Assembly: GCA_037783415.1 (NCBI GenBank)
Contig: JAZGTN010000069.1
Location: 3,658,001-3,722,000 of the forward strand
Direction of reading: 5' to 3'
DNA: 64,000 nt
Source: Leptasterias polaris
Lineage: Eukaryota; Echinodermata; Asteroidea; Forcipulatida; Asteriidae
Each line of letters begins with the position of its first letter. Position 1 is the stretch's first letter. Under the pieces are notes generated by a model. The model was not told the DNA's origin. It was given only the letters and a program-made list of their open reading frames with translations, and did not search any database. Positions 44,601-55,299 of this stretch are shown piece after piece. Both the position numbers and the translations under genes were made by a program.

Positions 44601-45117
44601 TTTTATTAAGCGGCTTAGCGGCTATTCTGCTTCAACTCTTACTCTCAAATTGTACCTGGCCCTATGCAGACCAATTGTTGAATCTGCATGTCCTGTATGG
44701 AATCCCCATCTTTTGTGCAATATTAATCGTATCGAAGGGATTCAAAGGAACTTCACCAGATTTTATTTCAAATTGAACTATTACAACCATGACTCGCCAG
44801 ACTATTTACATTATTCTCAGCGGTTAACCTCTTTAAGTCTTGCCTCCCTTCAATCAAGGAGAAAACTATTGAGCCTTTGTTTCTGTTACAAATTATTGTT
44901 TAATCATACCGGCATCGACAATACTGTTTTTCAACTTAACACCCGTAGAGATCATCCCACTCTTAAAATTCCTTTTTCTAGGTGTAATGCGCTGAAGTTT
45001 TCTTTTTTTCACTGTATTCCTGAACTGTGGAATTCCATTCCCATTGAAGTTCGCCTTGCACCCTCAGTTTCGAATTTTAAATGTAAAACCAACTGCTTTC
45101 TCATTGAAACTAGTTGA
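41656..45117 (+). CDS. LINE polyprotein: N-terminal 2A-like motif, PHD-like finger, endonuclease, reverse transcriptase
   Basis: The 1153-residue ORF starts with a signal-peptide-like hydrophobic run (residues 4-21). Residues 111-119, GDVQPNPGP, match the 2A ribosome-skipping motif (the canonical form is D-V/I-E-x-N-P-G-P; here Gln replaces Glu). A skip would separate residues 1-118 from the enzymatic part. A Cys4-His-Cys3-like PHD finger follows at about 123-174 (CKEC, CDVC, WIHRTC, CKDC). The APE-type endonuclease shows IIALTETWLD, GDFNLS and NSDHLSV. The RT shows RPISLTSVICKLLERI, LDWTRAFDKVPH, GIAQGSILGPLLFILF and YLYADDTVLF. The combination fits the CR1 group, in which 2A-bearing members are known from sea urchin and amphioxus. 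No break is visible. Confidence 0.95.
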   Translation: MIMHTIMLAVLSSVLLFLAASPYFCTHVQSFQGQAPSLTSHQHIRSHYFTSEQCQMNSNNITTLQRFAPCIYYCTLHRRHSSRRKMYGAPILLCTNHSATFRVSVFLSTCGDVQPNPGPSLTSCKECNRPCRDNQLQICCDVCDSWIHRTCANLTLQEFRFHANNQTYWLCKDCSLPNFSDSFFVDTSSESNSSHLSASFASSSLNHHQDFFMYLCNSRSVKNKLVELDVLCTVESPNIIALTETWLDNTVSDSEIVDNNEYMVFRKDRNSHGGGVLIAAKHSMYPTPFYDNVFIGTEIVCCTLTCSQGKKYIFIACCYRSPSSDVTNDQGIINSLQFIESLHSRFDLILVVGDFNLSILWDRNGDSHIGLNNQSVNFLDVFNSTGLVQLVKDPTRYHNNGGNILDLVLASDPHAIQSCSVGDCFSNSDHLSVKTIFRLPQRKPKSVSRKIYCYSQGDMDLFNHSIRQAQWESVFDQPDLNIDTAWERWSEIFFTCLDLSVPSKFIKGQSRKPWITPDLINLSKRKRSLRKKALKTGKPQQWNKYKKFSNAVRRTVRKAYSDFLSSLAEQGANQCKKLWSIVRSKRNLGNPTSFVHNNQNYCKKEEIANQFNKCFQGYFNSPNCCNAEPLIESPHQAAIEDLVVSPLGVFKGIGKLKCNSAPGPDLISSRMLKPVALAISYPLADLFNLTLKFGCVPRAWKHANVVPIYKGKGDRSSFDCYRPISLTSVICKLLERIIHDYVYSFCISNSLLSPNQFGFRPGFSCNLLLSKVYHEWASIIDKRNPPDVHCIFLDWTRAFDKVPHNLLVSKLYNMGIRNQIGGWIQSFLTDRWQSVIFSGETSSPVKVSSGIAQGSILGPLLFILFTNDLQHCVSPGTSMYLYADDTVLFRPVINHLDTYALQSVLDNVISWSNINGMSLNPTKCALLPISRKRNPYLHTYNILGSHISVNKSHKYLGVIIQSDLKWHDQINAICSKASQVLGFIKRLSGYSASTLTLKLYLALCRPIVESACPVWNPHLLCNINRIEGIQRNFTRFYFKLNYYNHDSPDYLHYSQRLTSLSLASLQSRRKLLSLCFCYKLLFNHTGIDNTVFQLNTRRDHPTLKIPFSRCNALKFSFFHCIPELWNSIPIEVRLAPSVSNFKCKTNCFLIETS
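41986..42012 (+). other. 2A-like ribosome-skipping motif
   Basis: It encodes GDVQPNPGP, preceded by FLSTC. Skipping, where it occurs, falls between the final Gly and Pro. The Glu-to-Gln change could lower efficiency, and this has not been shown here. Confidence 0.75.
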
Positions 45118-45357
45118 GGTTATATTATAACTTATTCTTTTTAATGTATTTCTTAATCTACTTTTTAATGACTGTTTTTTTTTTTTTTTTTTATACAAGG
45201 GCAGGCTGAACCTTATGGTAATAGGAATTATATTTTTCCTCCTCGGCCTTGCCCTCTCCACTTTTTTTTTTAATGTTTAATTCTTACTTTATACTTTAGC
45301 TGTGTTTGTTCATTATTATTGTAAGTGGAGAGAAATAAATAATAAAATAAAAATGGA

Positions 45358-46786
45358 AGGACAGGGGTTTTGGGTTTGAGCAAAAGAGCTTCTTTTGATC
45401 TCCTGAGAATTCATTCACTTCGGATGAGTAATGTGCAATCTTTGCCTGGTTGATCAATTTCCTGACCACAGTACATTGGTTGCGATATTCTCGTCGTTGT
45501 GATTCCAGTTTGCCGTTTTTCCGCCATTTCCGCTCAAGTTGACAACAAATCTTTCTTGTAGTTCTAATATCAGCATTGAACCAGGAAACTTCAGTGCGGA
45601 CCTTGACTGATTTTGTTTTCCAAGGTGCGTGTTTATCCAAGATGTCACGGACAGTACTTTCGTATTGGCTGACATAGGAATCCAAGCAGTTGTGATCCAG
45701 TTTTAGCTTTTCTAAGTGAGTTCCTATGTCTTGGAGCACTTCAGGAAAATTTAGGACGATGAGTCGGCTCCATGACATGCTGGGTGAGACTCAAAGCCAG
45801 AAGCAAATTATGCTTAAATAGGTTTGCATTGGTGTTATGGATGTCATCAACATGAATGTTAAAGTCACCACCAGTGATGATTATGTCAGATGGATGAAGG
45901 AGATATTCAAAAATCTAATTCTCAAATTCTCTAAGAAAACTTGAGAAATTCACATGTTGGCCGTTGGAATCTCTTTCAGGTCTGTACACAATGACAAGGC
46001 GAACAGATTTAGAATTTCCGGAAATCTCGGCATAAAGAGATTCAAAAGTTGTGTATTGGACGTCATTACTTTTCACAGAGACAGATAAAGTGGATCTGTA
46101 CAGTATTGCAACTCCTCCACTGGTTTTGTGGGGTCTAGGGATGTGATGAAAATAGTAGCCAGCAGGGGTACACTGACGACATGTTAAGTTGTCACCTGGT
46201 CTCAGCCATGTTTCTGAATTTTTCTAGATTTTTTTGCAGAACAAAATCGACAAAATCATAATACTTGTTGCAAATGGACTGTGTGTTCAGAACACATTGG
46301 CTGAGTTGAGATTTGGCAGGAGTCACTGGTGCTAGACCAGATGGGAGAATAAATTTAGGTCTAGGGGGTTCATGAACTGTTCTACGGCGACCGGCTTTTT
46401 TACCACGATGTGTAGGTCGGTAAACACTGCTGGGATTTACAAAAAGTCCAAGGTTCTGTAGCGTAAAAATACACGAAGGTTGAGTTGTAGCACGTGTGGA
46501 TGGGGCATAACGCAGACTAAGAAACTTGTTACGCGAGTAGGAAATTGCAGAGTTCGGACTAGTTTCTGCTGAGTTTGAGTTATTTTCAACTTCAGGACCG
46601 GGATTTACAGCAATGTCACCGAAGATCACAATTTCCAAGTGAAAAGTGGCTGGTGAGTTGTCATAGTAGGAAACAGGGCATTTCAGATATTTTCGATGCT
46701 GGATGATTCCTAGCTGTGTCTTTGGCAGAATGCATGCACCATACACAGTTGATGTTGGTTGAACAAAGCCGACCACAGATGAGTCG
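45358..46786 (-). mobile_element. Older L2-like LINE, 5' part (2A-like leader and endonuclease)
   Basis: From ATG at 46776 the frame contains FGDIAVNPGPE (46594-46620), a second 2A-like motif in which Ala replaces the usual Glu. It continues through VTPAKSQLSQCVLNTQSICN into the endonuclease start. The endonuclease then runs through shifted frames (46190-45790), showing IVYRPERDSN and FNIHVDD. The final part contains APWKTKSVKVRTEVSWFNAD and EFSGDQKKLF, the usual link between endonuclease and RT. Frameshifts show that it is inactive, apart from being split by the 41332-45352 insertion. Confidence 0.8.
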
Positions 46787-47001
46787 AACTGAGAGAGGTT
46801 TGTGGTAACACCATGTTAAAATCTCTTTTGAGTACTGTTGGTTCTGAAAAGAACCGGTGGTTAACGACTCAACGTTTCGTCTCCTGAAGACGATCATAGC
46901 ATACTGATCGAAACATTGAGTCGTTAACCACTGGTTCTTTTCAGAACCAACAGTACTCAAAAGAGATTTTAACATGGTGTTACCGCAAACCTCTCTCAGT
47001 T
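46787..47001. mobile_element. 215-bp foldback next to the old LINE's 5' end
   Basis: Ends AACTGAGAGAGGTTTG and CAAACCTCTCTCAGTT are inverted. The arms (46787-46887 and 46906-47001) run through CACCATGTTAAAATCTCTTT, GAGTACTGTTGGTTCTGAAA and GGTTAACGACTCAACGTTTC. The centre is CTCCTGAAGACGATCATAGC. No ORF. No clear target duplication. Confidence 0.88.
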
Positions 47002-47590
47002 ATACTCCCACCATGCAAAGCTTCAAATCCTACCCACAGATGAGTCATTGCAGCACAATGGTCCAGCAAGCAGGGAGAGAATAAATGGGAAACTGTCCAC
47101 CATTGTTCTGACTGCACAGCAATGCAACCACCAATGAGTGTGTTAATAGCTTTGTACATCAGAATTTCCAGCTGAGACAATGAAAAATCCAACAGAAAAT
47201 CACTAATTTCACAACTCGGATGATTCCAGGATGCACAGAAAATGTCCAGTAGATTCCAGGTGTAGTAATAAATCCAGTAGTATAAGAATGAGGACACAAA
47301 ATGAAGCAAAAAACAAAGAATTTAGCAAAAAAATACAGAGCAGATTTGAGTGGCAGCTTGTCAGGCGCGCACTCATACTCATATAAGAAGAAGAATAGAA
47401 GAAGAAGTTTTAAAAAACAAAAACAGAACAAAAACAAGAAGTGTTCCGGGCGGTATTCCCGAACACCTAAAAATAAATAAATAAAATGTGTGTAAATGAT
47501 TCTTGGCTTTCAACTCTGATATTTATTTTGTTTTGTGTCTTTTTATGTTTCTTAACATTTATAATAAAACATCAAAATAAACATTGATAA
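47002..47590. other. Repeat-flank stretch with one AGGTGTTCGGG-family hairpin
   Basis: GTGTTCCGGGCGGTATTCCC followed by GAACACCTAAA at about 47442-47472 is the same hairpin type as at 38165 and 39500. Just before it there is a GAAGAAGAAG run like that in copies A and C. The minus-strand frames here (46980-47437) are low-complexity and not supported as genes. Confidence 0.5.
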
Positions 47591-47593
47591 TTG

Positions 47594-47722
47594 TGTGGCC
47601 AAGCTCAAGGATTTAGAGCTTGGCCACACCTACTCCTAGAACTATGAGGTTCGATCTGCTCTCCTGGAGACGATAGCAGATCGAGACGATAGCAGATCGA
47701 ACCTCATAGTCATAGTTCTAGG
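47594..47722. repeat. Adjacent hairpins (GTGTGGCCAAGCTC; GGTTCGATCTGCT)
   Basis: GTGTGGCCAAGCTC and GAGCTTGGCCACAC (about 47594-47630) form one hairpin. CCTAGAACTATGAGGTTCGA and its inverted counterpart (about 47634-47722) form a second, with a short AGCAGATCGAGACGAT duplication in the middle. Confidence 0.7.
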
Positions 47723-47894
47723 AGTATATGCCACACCTAGCTGCTTAACCTTGAACATGTTGAAAAGGATTCAAAGGAATATTATTTTAATAATAAAGTT
47801 CTATTTATTACCAAAGAGCTGTTGTTCCATCCCAATTGTCAATCGTCCAAACTATGTTTGGACTGGTCTCAACTTGAGTGTTACAGTTGGGGAG

Positions 47895-48018
47895 TCCAAC
47901 TACAGTACAGCCTGTACTGTAGAGCTCTTTATGAGCGATCCCAACTATACAGTACATATATAGTTGAGATCGCCCATTTAGAGCTCTACAGTACAGGCTG
48001 TACTGTACTACAGTACAG
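47895..48018. repeat. TACAGTACAG palindrome cluster
   Basis: TACAGTACAGCCTGTACTGT followed by AGAGCTC and CGATCCCAACTATA is mirrored around about 47955 to about 48015. The right half merges directly into the GC-rich inverted end at 48019, so it may belong to that element's terminus. Confidence 0.7.
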
Positions 48019-48038
48019 CCCGAAATTTAGTAGACTCC

Positions 48039-48116
48039 GCGCGATAAACTCCACGCAATAAAAATAGGCTTTACGCGCTAACAATTGCGCCGCCTAGCGC
48101 GTGGAGTTTATCGCGC
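48039..48116. repeat. 18-bp perfect inverted repeat in the left GC-rich end
   Basis: GCGCGATAAACTCCACGC (48039-48056) and its complement (48099-48116) flank 42 bp of CG-rich sequence. Unlike the rest of the AT-rich window, this terminus is dense in CpG. Confidence 0.75.
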
Positions 48117-49734
48117 AAGAGCTTAAAAACGCGTAAACACTAAACAGCCGTCGGTAAGTTGTCGCGCGTAGGCTGTACTCTTTCGCGATAATCTCCACGC
48201 GGAACGATTCTTCTTGCAAGGTTGCACAAGTGCTTGAGACTTGATTTAAATTCATTGATAAAATAGGCCTACCGCCTGGCCGTCCAGTGATGATATCAAA
48301 GCAACCGCAGGAGGCGACCAATTACGTCTTTATTTGGAAGGAATCAGCTGGTTTGATTGGAAGAGCTAGTTACTGAAAAGAAGTCTGAAACCTAGCGGCA
48401 TCACAAAGGCAATGTTGCATACCGGCAAACCCCGTGAAATCAGCCTGTTCAAAGGGGTTTAAACAACTCAGCTGTCAATCACTTTCAGAAGAGTTCTTTA
48501 AGAAATTAATATAAGTAAGTTAATAAACCGTAAGCCAGGACAATTTTATTAGACACAACAGACATTAAAAAACCAAACCATAATGTACTGGAGGGAAAAT
48601 TCGGGGCAACCGGACGGCAAATTAACAGAATAATTTGCTTGCGGAGTTAAAACATAATTTTTAAGAATATCGCCAGCCCACACATTTGTTTTATACATGG
48701 CAATGGAATCTATGGTAATAACCTACATGTATTTGCTTTCTACCTTGCTTTGAAAGCAAGTAAAAGATATACATGTACATTTTTGCTGTTGAAACGAAAG
48801 TTCTGAGTCATCATCCCTTGTCCGTTCCGATAAAGCTCTCATCTCAGAAATATTGCAAGTAAACCCCAATGTTCAGAACGTACACTGGTGTGTAAATTAT
48901 ATTTAGTTTTTTATGAGGAACGTCCGCTGTCTGGCAGCAGAGAAATGAAAATAGTATTGCTTTTAGTTACGCTGGTTTAACTTACCGAGCAGAAACTCAG
49001 GATCGAAGAAAAATCACAAAATCGTTTTCAGGCATGGACATTATTCGAAAGGTCGTAAAATAGACATGTCTGAGTATTTATAGGAACAAAAAAATAATTC
49101 ATACAAAAGGTAATTGTAAATACCTACCGAAAAGAAAAAAACTCAAAAAACACAAAAAACACAGTGGCATCAGATTATTTTCAAGCCTGCACTATTCTTG
49201 AAAAATAACGGTAGTTTGATTATTTATAATGGTTTTTGTTATAACTGGTCACGACCACATACGACACATATCAAAGGTAAGAGGCAACACTCCATGGCAA
49301 CACTGTTGCTAGGAAGGGCTTGAATCATTCCAATACCAAGGCACATGGTCTGTCCCCACCCAAATTAATTTCAATTGATGGAAAGTGCGACACATAAAAG
49401 ACGACTCTTTTTAAGCAAAGCTTCTTCCATATTATTCCAGCGGCACAACAAAGGAAAGTTGTAACAATAGAGCTGTCAATCACCCTGAGGCCAGGGCGAG
49501 TCCTTATTTTAGTCGGGATAAATTTATTTTAAAAACAGTCCCTATACAGGTAGTCCTTGACCTTTCGTGCCTTTCCTCCCATTAATTTTTTTAAATATTT
49601 TATGTTAAGTGCTCCAAAATAACAAGTAAAATTTGCTTCAAGATAATTCTTCATATATTAACTACATTATCGGGGCTCTGGAAGTGTCACAACTTGTTGA
49701 GGTGCTGAGATAGTTATGATACTTAAAACGTTAA

Positions 49735-50420
49735 ATGACATCCCGAGATAATTTATCCGGAATGTCGTTTTTCTAAGATAATTTGTTTCCTTACATGACG
49801 ACATCCCGAAAGTAGGGTCGTCTTCCAGATATATTTTATACTGGGATGACGACTTTTTAAAAGTATGTCATCTTCCAGAGAAAATTCATCCCTAGAAAGT
49901 TGACAGCCTAACGGTAGGATGTTGTCTTCTTGATATATTGTATCTAAGGATGATGGCATCCTTGCGGAGCTCTGGAAATACCGCAAACCTGTTGAGAGTC
50001 TGAGATAATTTACTGCAAGATGATGACATCATAAATGTTTAGATGATGACATCCCGAGATAATTTATGACGACATCTTGAAAGTGGAATGTCGTTTCAGA
50101 TACGTTTCTACGGAGTTCAGCAACTTCCACCAACTTGTTGAGATCCTATGAGATAATTGACTGCAGTATGATGACATCAAAGACAGTATGCTGACGACAT
50201 CTTGCATGATTAAATCTCGGAATGACGACATCCTTGCTGAAGTAAGATATCATCTTCCAGATGTATTTTACCTACAGATGTCAACATCACGAAAGTTGTC
50301 AAATATTCTTTGTATGTCAAAATCCTGAACATAGGATGTCAACTTCCCGAGATCCATCTTGGGATGATAACATCCTGAAAATGTCGAGAACCAAGTATGA
50401 ATTATCTTGGGAAGACAACA
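49735..50420 (+). repeat. Degenerate repeat with ATGACGACATCCCGA motif
   Basis: Variants of ATGACGACATCCCGA occur at about 49735, 49796, 49844, 49949, 50019, 50042, 50065, 50168, 50191, 50222, 50278, 50336 and 50364. They are mixed with TCTTCCAGATATATTTTA and GAGATAATTTA. Spacing is irregular (20-105 bp), so this is an old, scrambled minisatellite. It has no gene. Confidence 0.65.
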
Positions 50421-50599
50421 ACCTACTTTCAGAACGTCGTCAACAAAATACCGAGACAAAACACTCTGGAAGAATACATTCTACTTTTCAAGGAGTCTTC
50501 ATCCCGAGATAAATCAATTCCTGGTGTCGTAATCTTACGTTTACGATGTATTCATCCTGCAAGAAATTGTAACAGGACCTCACTCAACAATTGGATGCA

Positions 50600-53070
50600 C
50601 TTTTAAAGCTTCATAAATGGCAGTTCCAGAGCTTTGTTGAGTCTTGCATTTGCCAAGAAAATAACATTAAACAAATAAATTGTATATTTGTTGTTATTTG
50701 CTTTTTTTAAAGCAAATCGAGGGGATATGAACCAGAAAAACCTTTAATTTTTTTTATAAAATCAAAATCATTTGCTTTAAAATATTTCTCTTGTTATCAC
50801 AAGTATATATTCCCATTTTTGTTGTTGAACAAACACTCATTCAAAAACCCTTTTAGAGGGTTTGAAACAATTTGTTTTTAATGGCATGTTATAAGTAACA
50901 AACATTTAAGTAACAGAATCCTAAAAGAGGCCCATACGATTTTTTTAAGGAGCAGACAGTTTAATTTTTTACCCCCACGCATCCACGCATTTATCTGGCA
51001 TTTTTAAGTTTGTTCTCAAGCCGCAGTAAACTGAACAACATTTAGTTGATTAAATAGCATAGTCACAAAAGGCTCCAGTGGCCGCGCATATCTTGGCAAC
51101 ACTGTTGCTAGGCAGCGCAAGAAATGGGTCAACGTTGCGCTGACACGCCTTTGCCCTTAGGCATTTATTTCAGTATTAAGCGTTGTAACCAATGACGGAA
51201 GTGCGATCCTCTGAAATCGACCATGGCGTCTTTACTTGGACGACAGCGGCTGATTTGTATGAAAGACTTGTTACAAACTCTAGCGGCACCACAAAGGAAT
51301 AACGTTTCTTCGAAGCTGTACCACTTTGGACGGTCCGTTTGAACGTGGTACAACTGAAGTGTCAATCACTTTTGGTAAATCTAGCGGGGGTAAATTTAAT
51401 AGACATGGCCAGACATGGGGTTTTTTTAAGACGTAAAAAGGGAATAAACAAAATAATTATTGCTGACTGATTGAGGCTCAAACATGTAATGAACGTCAAT
51501 GTATGCCCTAGGCCTACATTAAAAAATTAATCTCCTTTCCAAGCTCAAGCAAGTAAAAAACAAAGGAAAATTCGAATAAAGTTATATGCATCAATTGAAG
51601 ACATGATATTACTTGAACACAGTGTTCGAAGCGTCCAGGCTATTATTTTCTCAACTCCGTTTCCTCTCAGGACCACTTCTGTAACCATTTCCACATAAAT
51701 TTTTTTGTTTACCCAACCATCGTTTCGGCTTACTGTAACAGATGACATTTTGAATTACAACATTAAATTAGTGTTTTTTCGAACGAGTAGATAATTATTA
51801 TTTTCAAACCTTGTCATATTTCAATCACAATAAGGTGTAATTTGTTTTATATTTCCCTATCCCTCTTTCAATCTGGAAGCCGTCCCTGTGCGCTAACTGA
51901 AGCAAGCACACTGTCCGTTTGCTGCGTTCACCAGACTATATCCCCCCCTTTCAGGTTTACTGGTGCACTGTTGTTTTTCATGTGGAACGTCCACTGTCGA
52001 CTCTGGCGGCAAAAGAATACAAATCTAGCTTATGTACAGTTAGTCGCTGGTTTAACTTCGCTTAATAGAAACCTCGGACCCAACTAACAACACTGTGAAG
52101 CTGTCAATTATCCATGTCATAGTTTACGGAGGAGCAGCAAAAACATCACAAAACAGCACTTTTTGTTTATACTAGTCAGAAACAGGTGTATGTCGAAATA
52201 TTTTAATTTAGTGAGAACAAAAAGTTAACTCTAACAAAAATAATAAAAATCATAAAAAAGAGAAGAAAAAAACCACATTAAACCAAAACCAAAAGTGTCA
52301 ATCACTTTTGGTAAATCTAGCGGGGTTAAATTTAATAGACATGGCCAGACATGGGTTTTTTTAAGACGTAAAAACTTGGGGATCAACTTCGACTCGAGGA
52401 AAACAGAAAGGTTAACAGAGAACAATTTCCAAGGGAATACAAAAAGAATCATTGCTAATTGAGGCTCAAACATGTAATGAACATCAATGTATGCCCTATG
52501 CCTACAATAAACAAATAAAATAATCTCCACTCCAAGCTTAAGCAAGTAAAAAACAAAAGAAAGTTCGAATTAAGTTATGCATCAATTGAAGACATTTTGA
52601 CATTACTTGAACAGTGTTCGAAACGTCCAAAATATTATTTTCTCAACTCCGTTTCCTCTACATAAAAAACAGATATTACCCAGTACACAGTTATTGCTTT
52701 CTTATCATTATTATTAATTTGTGGACTGGAAACAATCGTTTCGGCTTATTTCATTGGCCTGACCAACAGATGACATTTTGAATTAGGCCTACTACATTAA
52801 ATTAATGGGTTTTTTTCGGATCAGTAGATATTTATCATTTTCAAACCTTTGCATATTTCAATCAGAATAAGTAAGGAGTACAATATTTCCCCCCTATCCC
52901 TCTTTTATTCTGGAAGCCTTCCCCCTGCTTACCGAAGCAAGCATGTTGTCCGTTTACTGCGCTCACATGAAAAATATCACTAGTGTATACCCCCGATTAA
53001 TCTGGTGCACTGTTATTTTGTGTTTTACGTGTGGAACGTCCACTGTCTCTGGCGGAAAAAGTATTGCTTA
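50600..53070 (+). repeat. Duplicated modules in the 10-kb region (first set)
   Basis: Module 1 (AAAGCAAATCGAGGGGAT, about 50640-50960) recurs at about 54290-54640. Module 2 (ATCTTGGCAACACTGTTGCT ... GGTACAACTGAAGTGTCAAT, 51060-51400) recurs at 54816-55145 and, weaker, at 48340-48490. Module 3 (GACATGGCCAGACATGGG, AACATGTAATGAAC, GGAACGTCCACTGTC, 51400-52060) recurs at 52320-53060. Short frames in these modules shift between copies, so they are noncoding. Confidence 0.8.
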
Positions 53071-53396
53071 TGAACAATAAGAAATGGGTATATGTCGGAA
53101 TATTTTATTCAGAAAGAACAAACATCGAGGTCACAAGAAAATAGTGAAAAGAGACCTTATTTGTTTTTTGTTTTTCAACATCGAGTTTATTATCACACGT
53201 GATAAAAACTATTGTTTTACTCATTTCTCAGAAACGATAGCATTTTAGGCAGAAATATTTTAAGAAACCCTTTCTACATGTACCATTACTTACTTTAAAT
53301 CATGTAAGTTATGTGTGAATCTGTAAACATTTGTGTTTTTCAATCTTACCAATAGTGTACAGGGCCTTTAATAATAATAACTACCGAGAAGAAATA

Positions 53397-54200
53397 AATT
53401 AATAAAACAAACAAACAAACACAACAACCCAACAAACAACTATTTTCGTCAAAGAAATGGACAAAATTTGCTTCTGTTATTGGATGATGTTTTTACTTTT
53501 AAACATAGTTTTAAACTACATGTACAAGCCATTGGCTAGGTAGTCTATATGTGCACTGTTTTGCTAAAGTACAAATAAATTGATGCATTTAATTTAACGT
53601 AACAAACTACGGGTGGTGGAATGTATACGTGTTATTGTACATAATACTTCTCTATCTATACGTGCACACACACAATGTAGGATTAATTTACTCTCTTCAA
53701 GATAGAAACAACTAATCGATAATGACAGTTAGCTGTGTGGATAATGATACGCGCTTGTGAAGTACAAAGTATTAAAACCAGTACATGAATCTGTCAGGTG
53801 AAGTAAAACATTGTATCAAAACGCCAGCCAGCGCGTGAACACCTGGGAAATTTCCTCAGTGCAGAGTTTGCGGGTCATGTATCGCTGCGTATAAAATTGT
53901 ATGTAGTTGTTGCAATAGGCCGATGCCACAGTTAAGTTGCATGACCCGATTTTTAATAACCTAATTTCGCATATGGCACGGAATACGTTACACATCCAAC
54001 GTTATTTGTGTACGTCTGATGGACAACATTTAATTTTCAGTTTTTAATTATCTACCACTAATATCAATGACATATTTTTTGTGCAATAATTTTAAATGAA
54101 AGCTTATAGCTTTCTCGAATATATTAACGAAACAAATAACAAAACAAACAAACAAAACAAACAAACCAACAAACAAACAAACACAACAAACCAACAATAC
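53397..54200. repeat. (AAAC)n microsatellites
   Basis: AAACAAACAAAC runs lie at about 53404-53440 and 54126-54196. The intervening sequence is AT-rich with no exon. Confidence 0.75.
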
Positions 54201-54239
54201 TTTAATTCAAAATTTCTGCTCTAAACAAACTGGATGTGA

Positions 54240-55160
54240 CTTCTAAAGCTCCATATGGCAGTTCAAGATATTTGTTAATGTTTCATTCTAGCATTTGTCA
54301 AAAAAAATTATAAAAAATAAATAAAATATATGTTTGTTGGCATTTGCTTTTGTAAAAAAAAGCAAATCGAGAGGATTTAATTGTGTAAAATCAAAACATT
54401 TGCTTTAAATTATTTCTTTTGACATCACAAGTAAATAGGCCTATAGTCCAATTTTTGTTGAACAAAACACTCTTTCAAAAACTTTTTAGAGGGTTAAAAT
54501 AGTTTTTTTGTAATGCTAATGGCATGTCAATAAAAATATTTTAAAAAGTAGAGAACAAAAATCCTAAAAGAGGCCGATACGATTTTTGTTTACGGAAGCA
54601 GACAGTTTTTTTTTCCACCCTATGCAATCACGCATTTATTGTCATTTTAAAGTTCGTTCTCAACAGCAAGGTAAATCAAAAACTATTAAAGTTTAAAACG
54701 TACACGCATACTGTAGGTAGAGTAGAAACTTTGCTGTCGGATTTTGTCCAAGTAGCACTCTATACCTGAACAATATTTAGTTGATTAAAATAGCATAGGC
54801 TTTGAAACGAAAGCCAGTCACAAACGACTCCCTCGTGGCTGCCGCGCATATCTTGGCAACACGGTTGCTAGGCAGCGCAAGAAACTTGTCAAAATTGTGC
54901 TGTTCGTGCCTTTGCCTTCGGCATTTATTTCAGTATTGCGGTGTCACCAATGACTGAAGTGCGATCCACTGAAATCGACCAATGGCGTATTTACTTGGAC
55001 GACAGTGGCTAGTTTGTTTGAAAGGCTCGTTACTAACTCCAGCGGCACCACAAAGGAATAACGTTTCTTCGAAGCTGTACCGTGTTGGACGGTCCGTTTG
55101 AACGTGGTACAACTGAAGTGTCAATCACTTTTGGAAACTCTAGCGGGGATGAATTTAATA
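54240..55160 (+). repeat. Duplicated modules in the 10-kb region (second set)
   Basis: This carries second copies of the modules at 50640-50960 and 51060-51400, in the same order and orientation, about 3.7 kb downstream. Divergence is moderate with indels, so the duplication is not recent. Confidence 0.8.
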
Positions 55161-55299
55161 GAATTTAAAAAATGTGCATTTGCATTTGAATGATTCTAGA
55201 GCTTCCTAGCAACAGTGTTGCCATGCAGCATTGCCGCTAACCTTTGATATCTGTTGCATGTGGTTGTGACTATATTTATAACAAAAAACATTTAAATGA

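Larger units (their letters stand above)
41332..45352 (+). mobile_element. Young full-length CR1-group LINE inserted in an older LINE
   Basis: A 5-bp direct repeat ATGGA flanks it at 41327-41331 and 45353-45357. Removing it restores the old LINE's minus-strand frame across the junction (LKPKTPVLPS then TYNDQDLANEF), which fixes the boundaries. It has a ~324-bp 5' leader, one uninterrupted 1153-codon ORF, a T-rich 3' UTR, and an A-rich (AATAAA)-like tail at about 45331-45353. Full length, an intact ORF and a visible target duplication indicate a recent insertion. Confidence 0.9.
49210..55290. repeat. Internal inverted pair within the 10-kb region
   Basis: GTTTTTGTTATAACTGGTCA, ACATATCAAAGGT and CATGGCAACACTGTTGCTAG (49228-49330) recur inverted at about 55190-55290. 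Together with the outer ends this suggests an older, inner foldback within the 10-kb region. Confidence 0.6.
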
